Assembly (NCBI GenBank): GCA_024699125.1
Contig: JAILQE010000006.1
Coordinates: 1 to 64,000 of the forward strand
DNA length: 64,000 bases
DNA from: Candidatus Saccharimonadota bacterium
GTDB lineage: Bacteria > Patescibacteriota > Saccharimonadia > Saccharimonadales > Saccharimonadaceae
Reading direction: 5' to 3'
In this document: piece after piece, positions 33,389-42,869 of the stretch
Layout: every line of letters starts with the position of its first letter
Numbering within the stretch: the first letter of the stretch is position 1
Notes under the pieces: model-generated
Told to the model about the DNA's origin: nothing
What the model saw: the letters and a program-made list of their open reading frames with translations, nothing else
Databases searched by the model: none
Translations under genes and position numbers: made by a program

Positions 33389-34393
33389 ATGAAAATCAGA
33401 GAAAATGTGCCACTTAAAGAGCTCACAACCATGAGGCTTGGGGGCCCGGCGCGGTTTGTAATTGAGATTGAAGAGCCAGACGACATCGTCGAGGCGTTTG
33501 ATTTTGTGCATGACAAGAATTTGCCGTTCTTTATCCTCGGCGGCGGGGCGAATACGCTCGGCCACGACGAGGGCTTCCCTGGCGTTGTCATCATTAATAA
33601 GATGCGCGGCGTGCGCGTGGACGGCGACAAGGTCAACGTGATGGGCGGCGAAGAGTGGGACAATGTGGTGGAAAAGGCCTGCGAGGCCAATCTCACCGGC
33701 ATCGAAGCTCTGAGCAAAATCCCGGGCACGGCTGGGGCGGCGCCGGTGCAAAATATTGGGGCGTATGGCCAGGATATTTCGCAAGTTTTGGAGAGCGTCG
33801 AGGTATATGACACTCTGATTGACGAATTCAAGACCTTAAAGGCCGAGGATTTGAAGTTTTCTTATCGCAAAAGCATTCTAAATTCCGAAGAGGCCGGCCG
33901 CTATTTTGTGGTGGCGCTCACTTTGAAGCTCAAGGAGGGCCAGATGGAGCGTCCGTTTTATAATTCCCTCGAACGCTATATCGAGGCCAATAATGAAACT
34001 GATTTTTCGCCAAAGGCGATTCGCCGCATGGTGTCCGCGATTCGCGCCGACAAGTTGCCAGATCCAAAAGAGCACGCTTCGGCTGGGTCGTTTTTCAAAA
34101 ATGTCTATCTAAATGACGATGAAGCCAAAGAGGCCGAGGCCAAGGGTTTGCCGGTTTATCACGGCAAAGATGGCAACAAGATCAACTCGGGCTGGCTGAT
34201 TGAACACGCCGGTTTGCTCGGCAAAACTTTGCATGGCATGCGCGTAAACGAAAAGGCTGCGCTCGTGCTCATCAACGATTCCGCCAAAAGTTATGCCGAC
34301 CTCGCGGCCGCGCGCCAAGAGATTATCGACGCAGTTTACGAAAAATTTGGTTACAAGCTCGAGCAAGAGCCAGTGGAGATTACCGCAGCATGA
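33389..34393 (+). CDS. murB: UDP-N-acetylenolpyruvoylglucosamine reductase
   Basis: 334 residues. FAD-binding MRLGGPARFVIEIEE and ILGGGANTLGHDEGF, IPGTAGAAPVQNIGAYGQ, the FSYRKS signature, and the C-terminal HASAGSFFKN carrying the catalytic Ser. This is the full-length, type I-like MurB that makes UDP-MurNAc for MurC. TATAAT (33377-33382) ends six bases before the ATG; the six bases AGGAGA could also act as a weak Shine-Dalgarno. The 3' end overlaps folD (ATGA). Confidence 0.96.
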   Translation: MKIRENVPLKELTTMRLGGPARFVIEIEEPDDIVEAFDFVHDKNLPFFILGGGANTLGHDEGFPGVVIINKMRGVRVDGDKVNVMGGEEWDNVVEKACEANLTGIEALSKIPGTAGAAPVQNIGAYGQDISQVLESVEVYDTLIDEFKTLKAEDLKFSYRKSILNSEEAGRYFVVALTLKLKEGQMERPFYNSLERYIEANNETDFSPKAIRRMVSAIRADKLPDPKEHASAGSFFKNVYLNDDEAKEAEAKGLPVYHGKDGNKINSGWLIEHAGLLGKTLHGMRVNEKAALVLINDSAKSYADLAAARQEIIDAVYEKFGYKLEQEPVEITAA

Positions 34394-35166
34394 AGATTTT
34401 AAATGGTAGCGAACTTGCCGGGTTTATTAAGGAGCGCCAGTTTCAGGTGGTGCGCGGCATGAGCAAAAAGCCGTGCCTCGCGATTATCCGCGACAGCGAT
34501 AATCCGGTGATTATGAAGTACGTGCAACTCAAACAACAATACGGCGAAGATATCGGCGTAGAGGTTCGCGATGTGTTGGCGCACGGCGTGGATGGTATCA
34601 GGACTGCTATCGAGCAAGCCAACAATGACCGCGACGTAAATGGTATTATTTTGCAACTCCCGATTTTAGACCGCGACGCTACCGATGGGCTCACGAATTT
34701 GATTGCGCCAGAAAAAGATGTGGACGGTTTGTCCACGAATGGCAACTTCGATTCCGCCACGGCTACGGCCATTAACTGGTTGCTCGGCGGCTACAATATC
34801 GACCTCGCCGGCAAGAAAATCGCGCTCGTGGGCCACGGCAAATTGGTTGGTGCGCCGCTTGAAAGAATGTGGACCAATTCTGGATTTGACGTGACCGTTT
34901 TCCAAAAGGGTGACGATTTAAGTACGCTTAGCAATTATGACATTATCGTGACCGCCACTGGCGTACCACATTTAATAAAAAATGAATTTGTGCGCGGCGG
35001 AGCTGTAGTGGTGGACGCCGGCACGGCCAGCGAAGACGGCGTGCTCGTGGGCGATCTCGACGAAGCTGTGCGCGAACGCCAAGACCTCGCCGCCATCACC
35101 CCACGCACCGGCGGTGTCGGGCCACTTACGGTAGGCTGCTTATTCGAACACGTGATTAACGCCTAG
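34390..35166 (+). CDS. folD: Bifunctional methylene-THF dehydrogenase/cyclohydrolase FolD
   Basis: 258 residues (E. coli 288). Catalytic region SDNPVIMKYVQLKQQYGEDIG with the Tyr and Lys, GIILQLPI, APEKDVDGLS, the NAD(P) loop LVGHGKLVGAPLERM and ITPRTGGVGPLTVGCLFEHV. It interconverts methylene- and formyl-tetrahydrofolate. Coupled to murB by a four-base overlap, an unusual pairing of folate and wall metabolism probably caused by genome compaction. Confidence 0.93.
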   Translation: MKILNGSELAGFIKERQFQVVRGMSKKPCLAIIRDSDNPVIMKYVQLKQQYGEDIGVEVRDVLAHGVDGIRTAIEQANNDRDVNGIILQLPILDRDATDGLTNLIAPEKDVDGLSTNGNFDSATATAINWLLGGYNIDLAGKKIALVGHGKLVGAPLERMWTNSGFDVTVFQKGDDLSTLSNYDIIVTATGVPHLIKNEFVRGGAVVVDAGTASEDGVLVGDLDEAVRERQDLAAITPRTGGVGPLTVGCLFEHVINA

Positions 35167-35170
35167 AACA

Positions 35171-35203
35171 AAAAAAGAATCCGCGTAACACGGATTCTTT
35201 TTT
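35171..35203. terminator. Bidirectional terminator after folD
   Basis: AAAGAATCCG (35174-35183) / CGGATTCTTT (35191-35200), 10-bp stem, 7-base loop, flanked by A-run and T-run; separates convergent folD and the VirB6-like gene. Confidence 0.88.
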
Positions 35204-35208
35204 CTTTT

Positions 35209-38200
35209 TTAGAGATTAAGGTATTGACGCACTCTCTCATCTCTAAGGTTGTGCGAGATTCTAGGGTCAGAACGTGCCCTAGTGAGTGAATCACTGATTG
35301 TGGCCGTAAATGCAGTCAAAGCGACCGGGTTTGGTTTTGTTGGGTCATTAGGGTCTTCACCAACAATTGCTATCAAAGTCGTTAAGTCTAACTTGGCAAT
35401 TTCGGCTGGGCCAAGATTTAGCTGGTTGTAGAAATCCACAGCAGAGTGGCCAGGCCCAATAGTAGATGTAAAATCGGTCTTTTTTAGAGCAATCATCTCG
35501 TTTGCATATCTGAGCTCATCGCCAGTCTTGCCAATAGCACCCTTTTTAAGTTCTCCGACATCAAGTTTGCTAATAGTCCTGGACCCATCAGGAACAGCTG
35601 GGGTTCGTCTATCTTCCCTGTTGGTTTGAGAAATAATGAACTTCATCTCATTTTTACTCATCTTATCAACGACGTCACCACCCTGATAGTTGTTGTCAAC
35701 AAAGGCTTCAAAGCTGTTGTATTGAAGATCATCGTTTGCCGTGAGAGCAGCGTTGCCAGTGGCACCACCTCTTATCCATTCTTCATATGACACAGCGTTG
35801 GCTTGATTGCCAGCCGCAGTCATTTTTGCCAGATATTTCGCAAAACCCTTGCCAGAGATGGAGCCGGTTTTGCCCATGATTTCGATGTACGAATCCAGCT
35901 TCGTTTGATTGTTGCGAATCTCTTCCCAGTTAGCCGTACTGAAGTTGGCGCTACCAATCGCTGCACCAAGTACTTCTTGCACATCATCAGAAGCCCCCAT
36001 TTTAACCATGACGTCAGCGAGTGCTCGGACGTCGTCCATATTCGTATCCCCAGTTCCGGTACCTTGTTGACTAATAAGCCGCGTAAGTTCCGCTTTCTGT
36101 TGGGCAGGGGTCAAAGAGCTAAACTGATCAAAGTATGCCTGGTAAGACTCACTTCGGCGTTTTGAGGAGACACGGCTTCTTGCAGTAGCAAGGCTTACGG
36201 CTGCAGCCGGGTTCTCGGCTTGAGCAATCTTGGTGTTAAATTCTGATTCAACGCCTGGTGCCAAGGAATTAGTCATAACTTCTTCGTAGTCTATACCATT
36301 CGCAGCTCCATAATCTTGTCTTGCATTATATTCAAGCCTATTTCTCTCCCTAGAGATCCGCTCGTCTTGCTGATGCATTCTAGCTGCATTGGTCGCCTCT
36401 TCAAGGCTCACTCTGTCTAGACCGGTAGTGGCCCTTGCTTGGCCCAGCCGCTTATTAAACTCAGAGTCCGTATTAATATTCTGCTGCCTACGCATGGTTG
36501 CAATATATAGGTCACGGGCAGCATCGTTGTCGCCACCTTTAAGAGCATACTCTCGCTCTTGTTTTTCCAGTGATAATTGAGTGTCCTCAACTCTTGTTCT
36601 GGCCTGGTGGCGGGCCATTTCGATTGTGATTTCAGGTGAGAGGTTTTCGGCATCGCCCATCTTAACGTTGAAGGCATTTTGCGCAGCGCGACCCTGGGCG
36701 GCGTCCATTGTTGCGACGTAGTCGCCTTGGTATCCGGCGCGAGCGGCAGTTTCCTGAGCCTCTTTTTGTTTGTTGAGGTAATTGTCTTCGTATTTTTGGA
36801 TATCTTTTGCTCGGCCGAGCGTTCTGTTGGCGGCCGCAAGTTCCCTTCTGGCTCTTCGTCTATCGGCGATAGAGGAATTTGGATCGCTAAGCGTATTAAT
36901 AGCGGCTCTTCTTTGGGCTTCGGCATCAGCAACCTGCGTTGCGTCTACGCCGTTCCTTCTGCGATGGCGTTGTTCGATAGCTTCCCTCGTGGTGCCACGA
37001 CGAAGCGCTTCAGCGTCTTTACGGCGATCTTGAGCCTCTTTGTAGTGCTCGGTATTCTTGATGCCATCGGTGGCTCTCTTGCGGATACCACGGCCAAGTT
37101 GAGACATCCTTTCACCAAGCGAGGTGACGGCGCTAACGGCCTTAGCGACAAGCGACGGGATAAAGAAGTATGGGAACACGAGGATGGCGGCGATCACGAC
37201 AGCACCAATAAAGCTACTGCTAGCATCGGACATCATCCTAGCGATAAGTCTAGACATACCTTGTACCAAGCCACACATTGGGTAGACCAGCATCAATGCT
37301 TTAAACCCATTGAGCCACTTGTCGAAATACTTCTTGGTGTTCGGCAGCGCGTAACACACTATCGCCAGAGGCGAAATCGCGATCAAAGTAATGACAGCCG
37401 CTTTGCGGATACCGAGTTGTACGAAGAAGAAGAGGATTGCGATCAAGACCACCAATAAGATAATCAATGCGCCAAATAGGAATGAAAGTAGGTTGTGGTC
37501 TAGAACCTTGAACGTGACGCCAATGCCAACGGCACCAAGGCCAGCGACTGCCAAAAGGTTGCCAATGAAGTTGACGATGCCGCCATCGCCTGGGCTTTCA
37601 TAAAGAGAACTACTTCCTACTTCAATATTGTCTAGGAACCCTTCAATGTTGACGCCGATAATATTCGTGACGTCCACTACAATCTGACAAATGATAAACG
37701 AAAGGTTGATGAGGATTGCAACCATAATGAGTTTAGGCAAAACGCGTTTGATGCCGTAGTTATCGATGCCATAGCCGGTGAGTTGCGAGAAGATTACGAA
37801 TAGGAACAAGATTACCAAAATAATGTTTGCGATATTCACGAAGGATTGCCATACGGTGTATGTACCGGATTCTTGGCTGGTCTCTTTTCTATCCATCGCG
37901 ATCCAGGTTTCCGAAATGCTGTCATAAATTTTACTGGCCGCATCGGTCATAAACCTTGCAGCCTGACAAATTACCCAGCCCATCACAACTTGGCCTTCGC
38001 AGGTCTCGGTCGTGTCAATGTTTAATGTAGCACTTGGGTCAAGATTTCTAACCTCATCGAGTTCTACTAGCGAACCGGATGCCGCCCTATTTTCAAGTTT
38101 GGTATTATCACCGGTTACTTCTGCCCAATCTTTAGGTAAATGGCTTTCAATATATTCTGCTGAACCGCACCCGGTTATAATATTTTCTTTATTGTTTTCT

Positions 38201-40113
38201 TCAAAATGTTCGATACCAATAAGAATTTCTTTTAGGGCATTTCTTTCTTTTGTAACTTTAGGCTGCGCGCCCTCTGGAAGTTGGTGGTCATATCCCGGGA
38301 GGGAGAGTTTTCCGGCGCTACTTTTCACCGTATCTACGCTAATAAGGTCATCAAGAGCTTTGTTCACATACTCTATCTTCTTGTCGTAGTATCTTTCTTG
38401 CCTTGTAACATTTTCTTCTGCGAGATCAATTTCTTCAATTGGCCCAAATATAGTTTGAGCTTTAACGACTGCGTTATATATTTCTATGTTTTCGTTCCTA
38501 GCTGCCTCGTTGCTAGTAAACATATCCTTGTTACATTTATATCTGTTATAGCCGTATGGATCAGTATCTGGGCGTTCTTCATACATGTGAAAACAGTTAG
38601 CGTAGTCGCCGCCGCGTGCAGCTGATTCGACTTTCTCAAATGCAAGAGAGTTTTCTTCAATCTCTTCCTTATGGTCCTCAAGATATTTATCTCTATATTT
38701 TAGATTACAATAATAATTGCCGTACGCGCCATTATTATTCATAGTATAGCTATATAAACAGTTATAGACATACCCCCCATCATCACCGTTAAATTTTAAG
38801 TTGGTCTGAACGCTTTTTCTGATTTTTCCGATTTCGTCAAACTTCGTGGTCTTAATGCTGTCTACGACCTTTCTCTTTTGAGCAAGCTGGGTTTCGTAGT
38901 CGACGGCACAAACATCTTTATACTCTCTTTTAGCATTTTCCTTCAATGTTGACATGGCATATAACCAGACCTTGTCAGGAGCATCAGCGCGGCATGAAAG
39001 CTTATCTGTTTTTAGCTCGTATTTATTAGAGCCATCGAAGGCTATAAAGTTAGCATTGGCAAAATCACTCTCCGTTATTCTGCTAGGAACAAAAAATTCT
39101 GTACGCACTAGGCGCGGATAATTATCTGCCCCTTTGGTTACTACTGGATAATAGTACGTATTGCCGTATTCGCTTTTTTCTCCGTTATACTTTGAGCACC
39201 TATTTTTGTATGCTTCGGCGTATTGATAATACTGTTCATATTTCGTCAGGGCGAGGTTGTTAACGTAATCTTGAGTATTGTTGTATTCCCTTAATAAATC
39301 TTTTACCTTGCTAAGGCATCCGTCAAATGTTCCACATGTTGTGTTCAGGTGTATGTCGTTTCCACCTTTACCAATATCATCATTGGCGATAGCTATTCTT
39401 TCATAGCATTCTTTATTTTTGTATTCACTTTTTTCATAATACATATAATCCGTATCAACTTCATTACCAGGCTCCAGACCTAGCGCACAGAGAATTCTAC
39501 CTTTTTCATAGATCGCAGTACTCCCTAGGTTTCCTAATCCTTCCCACGTTAAATCATTTTTTACGACACTCGACGACTTGTTCCTTATCGCCACAAAGCT
39601 CTCTATCGTTGCAGCAATAAGGCCTTTATTGCCGCTACTACCAAATATAGTACTATTACAATAGCTATGTGTGCCCAGGAGCGAATCCGTTTTCAATGTG
39701 CCTTGTTTTGTCCAATCATATCGATCCCATACCGTCTGCACTTTGGCATTGTTATCCCTCGTATCACCCTCAATTACGCCTTTGAGCGCGCTGCTTAATG
39801 TAAGCGCGTCGTCCTTATCCGTTGTGCGTGTATCAAAACTATCGTGACTATCGTCACGGTTCATTTTGTATAGACACGATGCTAAAAGTGATGCATAATA
39901 CTTCGCTTCCCACGTTTCTTTCGGGGATATGACTTTTTCTGTTGATGTACCGCCATTGTTCGTCGGGTCGGCTAGCACCGTGCTGCCCACGGAGCCAACA
40001 ATTGTCAAAGCAAAGGCTAGAAAAACTATGGCCCCGAGGCGGATTTTCTTAAACAAAAAACCGTGTCTGCGAGACTTAGCACCATCAGAATTAGTATGAC
40101 CAGAAGTGCTCAT
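35209..40113 (-). CDS. Giant VirB6/TrbL-like secretion membrane protein
   Basis: About 1634 residues. N-terminal signal/anchor (GAIVFLAFALTIVGSVGS), then about 700 exported residues rich in Tyr, Asn and paired cysteines, a block of six or more membrane segments (about 750-985) including TGYGIDNYGIKRVLPKLI, LLSFLFGALIILLVVLIAIL and RKAAVITLIAISPLAIVCYALP, and a 640-residue charged helical C-terminal part with many Ala/Arg/Gln segments (about 990-1634). The membrane block follows the VirB6/TrbL order of type IV secretion channels. The start at 40113 is six bases after TATAAT (40120-40125). Such enlarged VirB6 proteins may reach across the envelope; partners VirB4-like are at 60.6-63.4 kb. Confidence 0.78.
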   Translation of the reverse strand: MSTSGHTNSDGAKSRRHGFLFKKIRLGAIVFLAFALTIVGSVGSTVLADPTNNGGTSTEKVISPKETWEAKYYASLLASCLYKMNRDDSHDSFDTRTTDKDDALTLSSALKGVIEGDTRDNNAKVQTVWDRYDWTKQGTLKTDSLLGTHSYCNSTIFGSSGNKGLIAATIESFVAIRNKSSSVVKNDLTWEGLGNLGSTAIYEKGRILCALGLEPGNEVDTDYMYYEKSEYKNKECYERIAIANDDIGKGGNDIHLNTTCGTFDGCLSKVKDLLREYNNTQDYVNNLALTKYEQYYQYAEAYKNRCSKYNGEKSEYGNTYYYPVVTKGADNYPRLVRTEFFVPSRITESDFANANFIAFDGSNKYELKTDKLSCRADAPDKVWLYAMSTLKENAKREYKDVCAVDYETQLAQKRKVVDSIKTTKFDEIGKIRKSVQTNLKFNGDDGGYVYNCLYSYTMNNNGAYGNYYCNLKYRDKYLEDHKEEIEENSLAFEKVESAARGGDYANCFHMYEERPDTDPYGYNRYKCNKDMFTSNEAARNENIEIYNAVVKAQTIFGPIEEIDLAEENVTRQERYYDKKIEYVNKALDDLISVDTVKSSAGKLSLPGYDHQLPEGAQPKVTKERNALKEILIGIEHFEENNKENIITGCGSAEYIESHLPKDWAEVTGDNTKLENRAASGSLVELDEVRNLDPSATLNIDTTETCEGQVVMGWVICQAARFMTDAASKIYDSISETWIAMDRKETSQESGTYTVWQSFVNIANIILVILFLFVIFSQLTGYGIDNYGIKRVLPKLIMVAILINLSFIICQIVVDVTNIIGVNIEGFLDNIEVGSSSLYESPGDGGIVNFIGNLLAVAGLGAVGIGVTFKVLDHNLLSFLFGALIILLVVLIAILFFFVQLGIRKAAVITLIAISPLAIVCYALPNTKKYFDKWLNGFKALMLVYPMCGLVQGMSRLIARMMSDASSSFIGAVVIAAILVFPYFFIPSLVAKAVSAVTSLGERMSQLGRGIRKRATDGIKNTEHYKEAQDRRKDAEALRRGTTREAIEQRHRRRNGVDATQVADAEAQRRAAINTLSDPNSSIADRRRARRELAAANRTLGRAKDIQKYEDNYLNKQKEAQETAARAGYQGDYVATMDAAQGRAAQNAFNVKMGDAENLSPEITIEMARHQARTRVEDTQLSLEKQEREYALKGGDNDAARDLYIATMRRQQNINTDSEFNKRLGQARATTGLDRVSLEEATNAARMHQQDERISRERNRLEYNARQDYGAANGIDYEEVMTNSLAPGVESEFNTKIAQAENPAAAVSLATARSRVSSKRRSESYQAYFDQFSSLTPAQQKAELTRLISQQGTGTGDTNMDDVRALADVMVKMGASDDVQEVLGAAIGSANFSTANWEEIRNNQTKLDSYIEIMGKTGSISGKGFAKYLAKMTAAGNQANAVSYEEWIRGGATGNAALTANDDLQYNSFEAFVDNNYQGGDVVDKMSKNEMKFIISQTNREDRRTPAVPDGSRTISKLDVGELKKGAIGKTGDELRYANEMIALKKTDFTSTIGPGHSAVDFYNQLNLGPAEIAKLDLTTLIAIVGEDPNDPTKPNPVALTAFTATISDSLTRARSDPRISHNLRDERVRQYLNL

Positions 40114-40156
40114 GCTTAAATTATAGCACGCGGCATCCGATTTTTTGGAGCGGAGT

Positions 40157-41152
40157 TTATTCTTCATAGTCTAGGCCTTCATAATCATTGTCATAATCAT
40201 CTTCGTAATCAACTTTTACCTTGTCGCTGTCAACACTAAACAGAATCTGTTCCAAATCATCAAGATTAACAGCTTGGCTAACAGTATTAAGCAAAACTTT
40301 AATTAGCGATTCTTTAGCATTGCGGATATAAGACGAATCAAATTTCCCAGAAAAGGTGCCGTAGTATAGCTCGTCGTTTAAAGCGCAGTAGGCTTGATTG
40401 TAGTTTGAGATCGCCTCATCCACATCAAAGCCATCTACGGTGAGGCCGTCCATGTCGCTCGCGGTCACTTCGAATGTGCATGGCTTGGTGGCGGTATCCT
40501 CATTAAGACTCTCTTGCACTGGCGTGATAAAGGCATCGTAAAAGGCACGCAAAGTAGTGATGTTGGTTTTTATATTTTCGAGGCCTGGTTTGATATTGGC
40601 CACAACTTGGTTGGCGTCATCATTAATGGTTGCGCCAAGGATGTTGAAATCCGTGTCGGCAACTTTTTCAAAATCATCCTCCAGCGCGTCGCTCATGATT
40701 TCGAGCATGATCAAAGTAGCTTTTTTCACGATAAACAGTTTATTAGTGTCTTCTAGCTCGTATGCCATGTCTTCGACTGGCTCATAGCCGATTTCGCTAT
40801 AGTATTCGAGGAGGTCGCTGTAATCTTCGTAAAAATTCTCCAGAACAGTGAGTTTTTCTTTGCGGTCGGCAGCCTGGGCTTCGCTGGCGGCGCGGTTGCT
40901 GCTAGTGATAGCGACAATCGCCAAAATAAACAGCGTTACCACGGCAAGGCCGATGCCGGCTAGAATCAGGATGCGTTTTAAGCCAAGCTTTCCTCCTGGT
41001 TGGCTTGATGTCAAAACAATATCACCATGTGCGTTTGAATAAGAACCGCCAAATTGGATGGGGTCAGAAACCGGTGGCCAGGCGTTATTTTCTTGCCCAC
41101 CATTAGGAGTAGACGGCTGTGCGCCGTAAGGATTTGTGTATGACGAATCCAT
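40157..41152 (-). CDS. Single-pass membrane protein, hypothetical
   Basis: 331 residues: a 55-residue Pro/Gly/Asn-rich cytoplasmic start, one membrane helix (about 60-85, ILILAGIGLAVVTLFILAIV), then an exported acidic helical domain containing two cysteines and ending in an Asp/Glu/Tyr-rich tail (EDDYDNDYEGLDYEE). The layout parallels the protein at 20344. TATAAT (41162-41167) is nine bases from the ATG. It lies just upstream of the VirB6-like gene (44 bases), which keeps its own promoter; a role with that apparatus is only suggested by position. Confidence 0.6.
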   Translation of the reverse strand: MDSSYTNPYGAQPSTPNGGQENNAWPPVSDPIQFGGSYSNAHGDIVLTSSQPGGKLGLKRILILAGIGLAVVTLFILAIVAITSSNRAASEAQAADRKEKLTVLENFYEDYSDLLEYYSEIGYEPVEDMAYELEDTNKLFIVKKATLIMLEIMSDALEDDFEKVADTDFNILGATINDDANQVVANIKPGLENIKTNITTLRAFYDAFITPVQESLNEDTATKPCTFEVTASDMDGLTVDGFDVDEAISNYNQAYCALNDELYYGTFSGKFDSSYIRNAKESLIKVLLNTVSQAVNLDDLEQILFSVDSDKVKVDYEDDYDNDYEGLDYEE

Positions 41153-41206
41153 ATACCTAAAATTATAGCATAAGAATTTTGCAAATTCTACCAGAATTTT
41201 CCACCA

Positions 41207-41234
41207 AAAAACCCTCCAATAGGAGGGTTTTTGG
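41207..41234 (-). terminator. Terminator after the IPDTG surface-protein gene
   Basis: AAACCCTCC (41209-41217) / GGAGGGTTT (41222-41230), 4-base loop; runs of T/A on both sides. The 45 bases between it and the stop codon contain a smaller GGTC/GACC dyad. Confidence 0.82.
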
Positions 41235-41278
41235 TGTCGTCTAGGTCCACTAGACCAGAAGACGTGAAGCGGCCTAGA

Positions 41279-42625
41279 TTACATTAATTTTTTACGGCTA
41301 GCAATGTAGTAGCCGAGTGCGGTAACCATCGCACCAGCACCGAGAGCGGCAACAACGATGTTGCTGGCACCAGTATCAGGGATTTTCTTGCAACCTTCCA
41401 TTTCTGGGTTGGTTTCACAAGTTTTCTTTGGTTCTGGTTCTGGTTCTGGATCCGGTTCTGGATCCGGTTCAGGATCAGGGGTTGGACATTCGACGGGAAG
41501 TTGAACGTTAACAACGGTGTTGTCTTTTGCAGCAACTTTGCCGTTAACGGTGGAAGCAACCCAGTTTTCAAGTGAGTTGATAGCACCACAGTCTTTGAGA
41601 CTCTTGTTTACAACCTTACCAGAGAAGTAAACTTCACCGAAGTCTTTGGCTAAGTAGTTACCAATGTTAACACCGGTAGTAGTCAAAGTATCAGGAATTT
41701 TTACACCTTCTGGGTAAACAGCATTACCAAGGATGGTAGTGCCAGGGATGTATTCAATGTTGTCAGGAAGAGCGTCACGAAGCATGACGTCGTACACTGG
41801 AACACTGGAGTTGTTGGTGAAGACGATTTTGTACTCGACTTCTTGGCCAACTTTGGCAGCAACTACATCGTGCCAGGTTTTTTCACCTTTAACACGAACA
41901 GATTGCTTAATGGTGGTTGAAACAGCGCTACGGATAGTAACATCAATAGTCACCATACCTTCGTACTTGAAACAACCAGGAATGTTGCCATCAAGAGCAT
42001 CATAACCGATTTTTGCACCAGAGGTAATTACTTCGTCAGGAAGACTTGCAACACTACGAACAGACTCGCGTTGACCGTTACCACCAGGGATAAGATCACC
42101 CTCGTGATAGGTTTCATATTTAGCAGAGCCTTCAACATAGTCGATGTAGAAGTCTTCGTCAGAAACGAGTTCTACTTCATCCCAGTAACGGTCTGGAGTA
42201 GCGTTCGTAGAATCAATATAACCAACAATATTGTGAGATTTAGCGACGGTGTTAGGGATGGCAAAAGTGGTGGTCACATCCTTAGCAACAGCGTCGGTAC
42301 CTTCAGGGTTGTTGTTGTGGACGTAAAGACGAATAGTATAGGTCTTGCCGTCTTCAACTTTAAGGGTATCAGCACTCCATTTACCTTCAGTGCCAGTAAG
42401 ACGGGCACCTACGAAGTTCTTTTCGTTGCCGATAGTACCATTAGAGATAGAGTTAAAAGTGATTTTGTCACCAAGCACGTCATCATTGATTTGATCAAGT
42501 GTATATGATGGGCGGCCGCCTGGTTGGCTGTCGCCCCAAGCCATAACATTGGCAGGAGCAATGGCGCCGCTGATCATCGTAAGAGAAGCAGCAACACCAA
42601 GAATAGAATTAGAGAGTTTACTCAT
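41279..42625 (-). CDS. Secreted surface protein with DUF11-like domain and IPDTG sorting tail
   Basis: 448 residues. Sec signal peptide (SNSILGVAASLTMISGAIAPANVMA), beta-rich domain about 30-240, a DUF11-like domain (EVEYKIVFTNNSSVPVYDVML, LPDNIEYIPGT), a Pro-Asp-Glu stalk (PDPEPDPEP), then KKIPDTGASN followed by a hydrophobic helix and RKK. IPDTG with helix and basic end is a sortase substrate signal of the LPXTG class, so the protein is probably attached to the wall. AGAAAGGA precedes the ATG. High-quality leader with hairpin suggests strong or controlled expression; a likely major surface-layer or fibre protein (inference). Confidence 0.8.
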   Translation of the reverse strand: MSKLSNSILGVAASLTMISGAIAPANVMAWGDSQPGGRPSYTLDQINDDVLGDKITFNSISNGTIGNEKNFVGARLTGTEGKWSADTLKVEDGKTYTIRLYVHNNNPEGTDAVAKDVTTTFAIPNTVAKSHNIVGYIDSTNATPDRYWDEVELVSDEDFYIDYVEGSAKYETYHEGDLIPGGNGQRESVRSVASLPDEVITSGAKIGYDALDGNIPGCFKYEGMVTIDVTIRSAVSTTIKQSVRVKGEKTWHDVVAAKVGQEVEYKIVFTNNSSVPVYDVMLRDALPDNIEYIPGTTILGNAVYPEGVKIPDTLTTTGVNIGNYLAKDFGEVYFSGKVVNKSLKDCGAINSLENWVASTVNGKVAAKDNTVVNVQLPVECPTPDPEPDPEPDPEPEPEPKKTCETNPEMEGCKKIPDTGASNIVVAALGAGAMVTALGYYIASRKKLM

Positions 42626-42869
42626 ATTAAATCCTTTCTAATAAAATTTGATAGTTGGTTTGGCGTCTGGCCTTTTGGCCTCGCGCCGATTGGTTATATT
42701 AATTGGTTAGGCTTTGGCTTATTACAGCCTCTGCCTTGGTCTCTGGTTTCCGTCGAATTGTTAATTTTCGTCTTAACCATCAACCGAATCATCTCAGTCT
42801 CCATTGAACTTATTTCCGTGGTGGCGCATATAGCGCCACCACTGAATAAGGTACATATGAAACCGTGCG
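42626..42869. other. Intergenic region: leader hairpin, left inverted repeat and a perfect 10-bp stem
   Basis: No gene seen. 42662-42687 forms GGCG...GGCC-loop-GGCC...CGCC in the 5' leader of the IPDTG gene. 42818-42827/42833-42842 is a perfect GTGGTGGCGC/GCGCCACCAC hairpin without a T-run. 42781-42797 and 42859-42868 are the left copies of the inverted repeats that surround the next gene. Confidence 0.7.
42781..42868 (+). repeat. Left copy of inverted repeat pair
   Basis: CAACCGAATCATCTCAG (42781-42797) is the exact reverse complement of 45109-45125; GAAACCGTGC (42859-42868) is the reverse complement of 45075-45084. Outside and inside the 17-mer the similarity goes on (ACCAT before it, TC[T/C]CCATT after it). 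The left copy contains the extra 42818-42842 hairpin between the two blocks. Confidence 0.85.

Noticed and set aside
33260-33831. Minus-strand open frames opposite murB
   Set aside because: They mirror murB codons; low-complexity Arg/Ala/Pro translation, no start signals.
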